This document shows, in pieces, positions 58,532 to 64,000 of a stretch of 64,000 nucleotides of DNA. The stretch is taken from the NCBI RefSeq assembly GCF_001557215.1, contig NZ_LSJM01000104.1, positions 31,819-95,818 of the forward strand, given 5' to 3'. A model generated the notes under the pieces. That model was given only the letters and a program-made list of their open reading frames with translations. It made no database searches and was not told the origin of the DNA. Both the position numbers and the translations under genes were made by a program. This DNA comes from Sphingomonas sp. CCH9-E2. GTDB lineage: Bacteria > Pseudomonadota > Alphaproteobacteria > Sphingomonadales > Sphingomonadaceae. Positions within the stretch are counted from its first letter, which is position 1, and every line of letters starts with the position of its first letter.

Positions 58532-59556
58532 GACGCCGGCCTCCCGTCGGTGCGGGTGATCCGGACACGCTTCTGATTGTCGCCGGAGCCGAACCGCAGC
58601 TCGGCGGCGGCGAACAGCCGGTCGACGATCATGTAGTTGGTGCGGACGCGATAGTTGACCAGCTCCGACGTCTTGCCCTCCGGGCCGACGACGAACAGCG
58701 GCGGCATCTCGCCCTGGCCGACGCCGCGTGGGAATTCGATGAAGACTTGCCGGCCGTCGTCATAGGCCCGCAGCGGCCGCCATGCAGCACGGTCGCCGGT
58801 CACCTCGTAGCGGAAGTTCAGCCGTGCGAGATCGACGCCGGTGGCCACCGGCTGGGTGGCCTGCGCCTCGGCATTCTGCCTGCGGAGCGCGATGAGCTGG
58901 TCCTGCGGATACTGCCACGAGACCGAGGCCATATAGGTCCGCTCGGTCGAGCGCAGCTCCATATGGTAGGTGCGTAGATTGGTGTTGATGACCAGGTTGG
59001 TCATCAGATCCGCGCGCGTCGGCTTGACGAGGATATGGACCTGCAGCGTCGCGCCGGCGCCGCTCTGCGTGTCGCCGATAATCCAGCGGACCGTATCGCC
59101 GGCCGCGACCGGCCCTGAGCCGACGAGCTGCTCGCCGGGTTGGAGCGCAATGTCGGTGATCTGCCCGACGGCGGTGTAGACCTGATAGAGCGCCCCTTGC
59201 GTGAAGGGATAGACCTGCATCGAGTTGATGAAGCCGTCGCGCACCGGCTGAATACGGGCGGCGGCGTTGGCCTGGTTGACGCGCGCGGTGGGATCGGCCG
59301 GCTCCGGAGCGCGGCGCGATTCCTCGACCGGCTTCATCTGACCGGGCAGCGGCAGCGGTCGCGGCAGCTCGACGACCCGGACCGGCGCGGGAGGATCGAC
59401 GGTCTGCACGGCGGCCGGAGCGTCGTCGTAGCTGATTTCCGGCGGCGGCGTCGCGGTGGCGCAGCCGGCGAGCGCCGTCGCCGACAGCAGCAAAGCCGCA
59501 AATGTCTGAATGCGCAAAGCCGGCCTTCCGGCTTTACGGAAATACGGCTTTGTCAT
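58528..59556 (-). CDS. trbG: Conjugal transfer protein TrbG (VirB9-like)
   Basis: A 342-residue VirB9/TrbG protein from the ATG at 59556, which overlaps the trbF stop by 4 bp. A signal peptide ends in a lipobox (LLLSATALAGC), so it is likely an outer-membrane-associated lipoprotein. The mature part has a Pro-rich linker and a C-terminal beta domain (YRVRTNYMIVDRLFAAAELRFG). It forms the outer-membrane core with TrbI and TrbF. The extended frame start at 59577 is not preferred. Confidence 0.9.
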   Translation of the reverse strand: MTKPYFRKAGRPALRIQTFAALLLSATALAGCATATPPPEISYDDAPAAVQTVDPPAPVRVVELPRPLPLPGQMKPVEESRRAPEPADPTARVNQANAAARIQPVRDGFINSMQVYPFTQGALYQVYTAVGQITDIALQPGEQLVGSGPVAAGDTVRWIIGDTQSGAGATLQVHILVKPTRADLMTNLVINTNLRTYHMELRSTERTYMASVSWQYPQDQLIALRRQNAEAQATQPVATGVDLARLNFRYEVTGDRAAWRPLRAYDDGRQVFIEFPRGVGQGEMPPLFVVGPEGKTSELVNYRVRTNYMIVDRLFAAAELRFGSGDNQKRVRITRTDGRPAS

Positions 59557-60236
59557 TGCCCCAGCTCCCGTGACCATGAGATTGCGTTGACGTAGATCCC
59601 CAAGGGATTGGCCCGCAGCCGGTCGGCATTGCGGGGAATCTGGACGACGATCGTGAGGATCGCGGTCCAGCGCGTGGTGTCGGCGAGCTGGCCGTTCTCA
59701 TACCGGCGCTCCGTCCAAGCGACGCGGAACGAGTCCGGCGACGCACGGATGACGCTCGAGACATCGACGGCGATCTGCTGGCGGCCGACCTTGGTGAAGG
59801 GATCGTTCGAGCGCGCGTAATCGTTGAGTGCGGCCGCGCCGCGATCTGTCGTGAAGTCGTAGGCGCGTAGCCAGTTCTGGCGGACGATGATCGCGTCGGC
59901 TGGGATCGAGCGGACCTGCTCGATGAAGCGCGCCAGGTGGAAGGCGATCTGCGGATCGGTCGGCTGGTAGTCGGCGGTCGCAGGCGCAATCGCTTGCGCC
60001 TGGCCGAGCCGGTCTGTCTGCACCACCCATGGCACGACGGTTCCCCGAGCTGACTGCCAGACCAGCGCAGCGGCGAAGCCGGCGCTGAGGAACAGCGATC
60101 CGAAGGCCATATAGCGCCAGTTCCTCGCCTGGACGCGGGCCGAGCCGATACGGTCGTCCCAAACCTGGGCGGCGCGCTGATAAGGGGTCTCGGGCTCGGG
60201 AGCCTTTCCGTAATGCGTAGAGGGTCTTCGGAACAT
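59553..60236 (-). CDS. trbF: Conjugal transfer protein TrbF (VirB8-like)
   Basis: A 227-residue VirB8/TrbF protein: a transmembrane helix near 45-63 (YMAFGSLFLSAGFAAALVW) and a periplasmic domain (WVVQTDRLGQAQAIAPAT, IAFHLARFIEQVRSIPADAI, DRGAAALNDYA, RWTAILTIVVQIP). It stabilises the inner-membrane platform of the channel. Its start overlaps the trbL stop (TGATG). Confidence 0.92.
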   Translation of the reverse strand: MFRRPSTHYGKAPEPETPYQRAAQVWDDRIGSARVQARNWRYMAFGSLFLSAGFAAALVWQSARGTVVPWVVQTDRLGQAQAIAPATADYQPTDPQIAFHLARFIEQVRSIPADAIIVRQNWLRAYDFTTDRGAAALNDYARSNDPFTKVGRQQIAVDVSSVIRASPDSFRVAWTERRYENGQLADTTRWTAILTIVVQIPRNADRLRANPLGIYVNAISWSRELGQ

Positions 60237-61591
60237 CAGCGGTCGCTTTCAGAGAGGTTGATGGAAGAGCCGCCGCCATGGCTGTCGCCGCTGCGGACGG
60301 CATGGACGGTGGTGGAAACGGCGTGGCTCATCTGCTGGGAGCGTTTCATGCGCTGGGCCCAGGCGGGCGGCGTGTTTGAATTGCCGGCGGCGGGCGCGGC
60401 CTCGTCTGAGCCGCCGCCGATGGTGCCCATGGTCGAGGAGCCGCCGGTCGCCTCGAAGGCGGACTTGGCGCCCTCCGAGAAACTGGAGCGCATGCTTTCG
60501 GTCGAGCGTTCAGCGGCGCGGCGGAGCGGCGATGTTGCAGCGGAACCGGCGGCCCGGGCGACGCCGCCCAGGCCACTGGCCACACCTGAGGCGCCCGACT
60601 GCCCTGCGGCGCCCAGGCTGTAGGCGGTGGAAGCGCCGCCCGCGAGGGCGGCGCCCCCGCGAGCGGCGGCGGCCGCGCCTCCTGCCAGCGCGGCTCCTCC
60701 GGACGCCACCGCTCCAACCGTGGCGGCGCCTGCGGCGACCATGCCGCCCGCGGCTAGGCCGGTTCCGATGGCGGCGCCCGCGCCGAGCTGGGGTCCGCCA
60801 GAGACGAGACCGTTGGCGATGCCCGGACCGAAGATGCCAAGACCGAGCAGCGTCAGCGCCGCGAGCACGATGGCCATGGCCTGATCGATGGTGGGTGTTG
60901 CCCCGCCGAAGCCGGCGGTGAATTCGGAAAACAGGCTCGACCCGATGCCGATGATGACGCCGAGGACGAGCACCTTGATACCTGAGGAGATGACGTTGCC
61001 AAGCACACGCTCGGCCATGAAGGCGCTCTTGCCGAACAGCCCGAACGGGATGAGCACGAAGCCCGCCAGCGTGGTGAGCTTGAATTCGATCAACGTCACG
61101 AAGAGCTGGATGGCCAAAATGAAGAAGGCCAACAGCACCAGCGCCCAGGCGAGCAGCATCACCGCGATCTGGATGAAGTTCTCGAAGAAACTCCAGTAAC
61201 CCATGAGATCGGATATGGAATCGAGCAGTGGCCGGCCGGCATCGAGGCCGGTCTGGGCGACGCGGCCGGGCCGCATCATGTCGGCGACGGTGAAACCGGT
61301 GCCGGAGGCTTTCAGGCCGAGGCCAGCAAAGCTCTCGAAGATGATGCGGGCCAGGTTGTTCCAATTGCCGATGAGGTAGGCAAAGACGCCGACGAACAGC
61401 GTCTTCTTCACCAGGCGCGCCATGATGTCTTCGTCGGCGCCCCAGCTCCAGAACAGCGCGGCGAGCGTGACGTCGATCACGATCAACGTCGTGGCGATGA
61501 ACGCAACTTCGCCGGAGAGAAGCCCGAAGCCGCCGTCGATGTAGCGGGTGAAAACTTCCAGGAAGTGGTCGATGACGCCGGTGCCGCCCAT
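60236..61591 (-). CDS. trbL: Conjugal transfer protein TrbL (VirB6-like)
   Basis: A 451-residue polytopic membrane protein of the TrbL/VirB6 family. It has about six transmembrane helices (VAFIATTLIVIDVTLAALFW, FVGVFAYLIGNW, LLAWALVLLAFFILAIQLFV, GFVLIPFGLF, VLVLGVIIGIGSSLF, IVLAALTLLGLGIF) and a long Gly/Ala/Ser-rich C-terminus in the cytoplasm or periplasm, with low complexity. It forms part of the inner-membrane pore. The low-complexity tail makes many false frames on the opposite strand. Confidence 0.9.
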   Translation of the reverse strand: MGGTGVIDHFLEVFTRYIDGGFGLLSGEVAFIATTLIVIDVTLAALFWSWGADEDIMARLVKKTLFVGVFAYLIGNWNNLARIIFESFAGLGLKASGTGFTVADMMRPGRVAQTGLDAGRPLLDSISDLMGYWSFFENFIQIAVMLLAWALVLLAFFILAIQLFVTLIEFKLTTLAGFVLIPFGLFGKSAFMAERVLGNVISSGIKVLVLGVIIGIGSSLFSEFTAGFGGATPTIDQAMAIVLAALTLLGLGIFGPGIANGLVSGGPQLGAGAAIGTGLAAGGMVAAGAATVGAVASGGAALAGGAAAAARGGAALAGGASTAYSLGAAGQSGASGVASGLGGVARAAGSAATSPLRRAAERSTESMRSSFSEGAKSAFEATGGSSTMGTIGGGSDEAAPAAGNSNTPPAWAQRMKRSQQMSHAVSTTVHAVRSGDSHGGGSSINLSESDR

Positions 61592-61595
61592 GATC

Positions 61596-61967
61596 TCAGC
61601 GCGCCTCGTTCGTGTGGGAGTCGACGGCCGGCACGGGCTCCTTGACGATGGGCTCGCGCGTGACCGGCGGATTCTGCGGGATGTCCTGCGGACCGGGCGC
61701 CTGCGGCGCCGGCTGCGACGGCGTGAGGAAGCGGTCGCGGTTCTCCGCCCAGGTCTGCAGGCACTCGCTGTCGCTGGTGCCGGCCTCGCCGAGCCGCTGG
61801 CAGCGGCGCAGCTTTGCCTTCAGCGGATCGGCCGCCGCTTCCGCGGGCACCGCGATGCTGCGGTAGATCGGCGGCTCGTCCTTGCGGGCGAGTTCGATGG
61901 CGGTGGCGGTGACGGCGAAGGTCACGAAGAAGATGGCGCCGATGCGCGCGAGGATCTTTCCGTCCAT
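61596..61967 (-). CDS. trbK-alt: Putative entry-exclusion protein TrbK-alt
   Basis: A 123-residue protein with one N-terminal transmembrane helix (ILARIGAIFFVTFAVTATAIEL) and a Pro-rich C-terminus. The conserved part LRRCQRLGEAGTSDSECLQTWAENRDRFL carries two Cys and matches the alternative TrbK group in trb operons. It is probably a lipoprotein-like or inner-membrane factor that blocks redundant transfer into a cell that already has the plasmid. Lies between trbJ and trbL, gap 4 bp to trbL. Confidence 0.78.
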   Translation of the reverse strand: MDGKILARIGAIFFVTFAVTATAIELARKDEPPIYRSIAVPAEAAADPLKAKLRRCQRLGEAGTSDSECLQTWAENRDRFLTPSQPAPQAPGPQDIPQNPPVTREPIVKEPVPAVDSHTNEAR

Positions 61968-61977
61968 CGTCGCGCCC

Positions 61978-62742
61978 TCAGTTGCCGTTCTGGAACATCT
62001 GCGCGTTGCCGGGCTGGTAGCCCGAGCCCGGCGTCAGGAAACGGCGGCGCTGCTCGCGGCCCTGTTCGGCGGCCGCCGACCGCTCGGCTTCGGCGAGCGC
62101 CTGGGAACGGCCGTTCGCCGAGACGACGGCGGTCAGGTCCGCGAGCTGCTGGGCCTGGAGTGCGAGAAGCTGGTTGCCCGCCTGGGTGGCCTGCAGCGCG
62201 CCGGTGGCGCCCTGGCTCTGGCCGACCAGCGCCGACATCTGGGTGCGGTTGGTGTCGATGTTGCCGACCACGCCGGCCTGGACGCGCATGGCGTCCTGAA
62301 GGCCGGAAACGGTGTTGTTCCAGCGCTCTTTCGCCTGGGCGATGAGCTGCTGATTGGACGCGCTCATCGAGGCGCTTCCGGCCCCGTAATTGGTGCGGAA
62401 CGCCTGATCGATGTTCTGGACATCGTAGGCGATGCGCTGCGCCTGCTGCAGAAGCTGTTGGGTGCGCTGGACCGATTGCTGGAGCTGTTGCAGCGAGGAG
62501 AACGGCAGGCTCGCGAGGTTGCGGGCCTGGTTGATCAGCGAGGTGGCCTGGTTCTGGAGCGAGGTGATCTGGTTGTTGATCTGCTCCAGCGAACGCGCCG
62601 CCGTCAGGACGTTTTGAACGTAGTTCGTCGGGTCGTAGACGATCCATTGCGCCGAGGCCGGCGCGACTAGCACCGGCGACGCAGACAAAGGGATGGCGAG
62701 GACGGCGGCGGTGATCGCCGCGCGGGGAATGCGCAGTTTCAT
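61978..62742 (-). CDS. trbJ: Conjugal transfer protein TrbJ (VirB5-like)
   Basis: A 254-residue secreted or periplasmic protein. I start it at the ATG at 62742, which overlaps the trbE stop by 4 bp (ATGA). A signal peptide (AAITAAVLAIPLSASPVLVAPASA) is followed by AQWIVYDPTNYVQNVL, the family's mature start, and a long helical part rich in Gln and Leu (ARSLEQINNQITSLQNQ). VirB5/TrbJ proteins are minor pilus components. The frame of 404 residues upstream of the ATG is a shadow of trbE. Confidence 0.9.
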   Translation of the reverse strand: MKLRIPRAAITAAVLAIPLSASPVLVAPASAQWIVYDPTNYVQNVLTAARSLEQINNQITSLQNQATSLINQARNLASLPFSSLQQLQQSVQRTQQLLQQAQRIAYDVQNIDQAFRTNYGAGSASMSASNQQLIAQAKERWNNTVSGLQDAMRVQAGVVGNIDTNRTQMSALVGQSQGATGALQATQAGNQLLALQAQQLADLTAVVSANGRSQALAEAERSAAAEQGREQRRRFLTPGSGYQPGNAQMFQNGN

Positions 62743-64000
62743 GGCAGGCTCTCCAGGTTGGTGAGGTCGGGAATGAGGTCGACCGCCCATGTCGCGCCGC
62801 GCAGCCGCAGCCAGGCGGCGAGGAATCCCTTGCGGCCATGCTCGGTGACGATGCGGTCTATGGCGGCCTGGTCGGTCTTCGACGAGGCGGCGCAGAGCGC
62901 CAGCGCGACGTCGGACAGGCCCAGCTCGAACAGGCGATTGCCTCGGCGGGACTGGCAGTAGTAGTCGCGCTTGGGCATCGCCCGCGCGAGGATCTCGATC
63001 TGGCGCGAATTGAGCCCGAAGCGCTGATATATCGCCGTGATCTGCGGTTCGATCGCGCGCTCGTTCGGCAGTAGCAGCCGGGTCTGGCAGCTTTCGATGA
63101 TGGCTGGCGCGATCGCCGAGCCGTCGATGTCGGAAAGCGACTGCGTGGCGAAAACGACGCTGGCGTTCTTCTTTCTGAGCGTTTTCAGCCACTCGCGGAG
63201 CTGGCCGGCGAAGCCCTCATCGTCGAGCGCGAGCCAGCCTTCGTCGACGATGATGAGCGTCGGCTCGCCGTTCAGCCGGTCCTCGATGCGATGGAAGAGA
63301 TAAGCGAGGACCGCCGGGGCCGCATCGGTCCCGATGAGGCCTTCGGTCTCGAACGCTTGCACCGTGGCGCTGCCGAGATGTTCGCTCTCGGCGTCGAGCA
63401 ACCGGCCATAAGGCCCGCCGACGCAATAGGGTCTGAGCGCCTGCTTCAGGTCGTTCGACTGGAGCAGCACCGCCAGCCCGGTGATCGTGCGCTCGGCGAC
63501 CGGCGCCGAGGCGAGCGACGTGAGCGCCGTCCAGATCAGCTCCTTGACGTCCGGTGTGATCGCGACGCTTTCTCGTGCTAGGATTGCGATGATCCAATCG
63601 GCAGCCCATGCCCGTTCCGGGGTCTCGTCGATGCGGGCGAGCGGCTGGAGCGAGACGCTGTCGGCCGAGCCTTCGGTAAGCCCGCCGCCAAGATCGTGCC
63701 AGTCGCCGCCCATAGCGATGGCGGCGGCGCGGATCGAACCGCCGAAGTCGAAGGCAAAGACCTGTGCTTGGCGGTAGCGGCGGAACTGCAGCGCCATGAG
63801 CGCGAGCAGCACCGACTTGCCGGCGCCGGTCGGGCCGACGACCAGCGTGTGGCCGACGTCGCCGACATGGATGGAAAACCGGAACGGGGTGCTTCCCTCG
63901 GTCTTGCCAAACAGCAAGGGGGGCGCACCGAGATGGTCATCCCGTTCCGGACCCGCCCACACCGCTGATAGCGGGATCATGTGGGCAAGGTTCAATGTGC
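62739..64000 (-). CDS. trbE: Conjugal transfer ATPase TrbE (VirB4-like), partial
   Basis: Only the C-terminal part of TrbE is in the window, about 420 residues; the frame is open to the last base and the gene continues beyond. The Walker A motif GPTGAGKSVLL lies near the start of the visible part and Walker B (LIIVDEGWLALDD) follows, as in VirB4-type ATPases of about 800 residues. The end is intact and overlaps trbJ. It energises substrate and pilus assembly. trbB, trbC and trbD would be expected beyond the right edge. Confidence 0.9.
   Translation of the reverse strand, partial: TLNLAHMIPLSAVWAGPERDDHLGAPPLLFGKTEGSTPFRFSIHVGDVGHTLVVGPTGAGKSVLLALMALQFRRYRQAQVFAFDFGGSIRAAAIAMGGDWHDLGGGLTEGSADSVSLQPLARIDETPERAWAADWIIAILARESVAITPDVKELIWTALTSLASAPVAERTITGLAVLLQSNDLKQALRPYCVGGPYGRLLDAESEHLGSATVQAFETEGLIGTDAAPAVLAYLFHRIEDRLNGEPTLIIVDEGWLALDDEGFAGQLREWLKTLRKKNASVVFATQSLSDIDGSAIAPAIIESCQTRLLLPNERAIEPQITAIYQRFGLNSRQIEILARAMPKRDYYCQSRRGNRLFELGLSDVALALCAASSKTDQAAIDRIVTEHGRKGFLAAWLRLRGATWAVDLIPDLTNLESLP

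Noticed and set aside
60376-60921. Plus-strand Arg-rich frames opposite trbL
   Set aside because: They arise from the Gly/Ala-rich low-complexity tail of TrbL.

Overview
The window looks like part of a large conjugative plasmid, or a fusion of two mobile replicons, from an alphaproteobacterium, most likely a sphingomonad. The grounds are GC-rich sequence, an RPA-type RepA with ParAB, a strawberry-notch-like methyltransferase/helicase, DUF736, DUF3768 and DUF2493 plasmid proteins, a trb cluster ending in a DUF2274 gene, and two LexA boxes of the alphaproteobacterial GTTC-N7-GTTC type. No rRNA, tRNA or CRISPR array was seen.

Layout. (1) 0.2-3.9 kb, minus strand: parA-parB-repA replication and partition operon, with an 18-bp perfect palindrome between parB and repA. 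(2) 4.1-31.4 kb: a long, mostly plus-strand accessory region holding a large methyltransferase/helicase, a ParB-like protein, ArdC, an Xre/RES toxin-antitoxin pair, a PD-(D/E)XK-like candidate, a GHKL ATPase, DUF736, a Phd/PemK-like pair, SSB, a DUF2493/SLOG protein and many unknowns. Two minus-strand genes inside it carry LexA boxes. (3) 31.9-40.3 kb: a nested inverted-repeat region (candidate oriT), then an RHH protein, TraD coupling protein, XRE protein and MobF relaxase, the R388 trwA-trwB-trwC order. (4) 40,864-45,774: a complete Tn3-family transposon with 38-bp inverted repeats carrying a MarR regulator and a DUF417 membrane protein. (5) 45.8-53.1 kb: a second backbone module with paralogues of region 2 genes, one truncated by the transposon, a ParA with a small partner, a Toprim primase-like protein and a truncated second methyltransferase/helicase. 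(6) 53.1-57.05 kb: metabolic cargo with an SDR, LysR and TetR regulators, an isochorismatase-like hydrolase and cyanase. (7) 57.1-64 kb, minus strand: trbE-J-K-L-F-G-I-DUF2274 of a type IV secretion system, with trbE running off the end.

How it fits together. If oriT lies near 32.1 kb, region 2 is the leading region that enters the recipient first. It is transcribed toward oriT and carries SSB, ArdC and a DarB-like protein, as expected for establishment and anti-defence genes. The most striking signal is a repeated leader in front of many of these genes: a purine tract (an identical 13-mer GAGGGAAGGGGGA three times; an identical 16-mer twice) followed by a short hairpin that contains or abuts the ribosome binding site. 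This suggests a shared post-transcriptional or DNA-structure control that I do not recognise.

The Tn3 transposon has unrelated 5-bp flanks and interrupts a different gene on each side. That is the junction expected of an unresolved cointegrate between two replicons, and it explains the duplicated modules.
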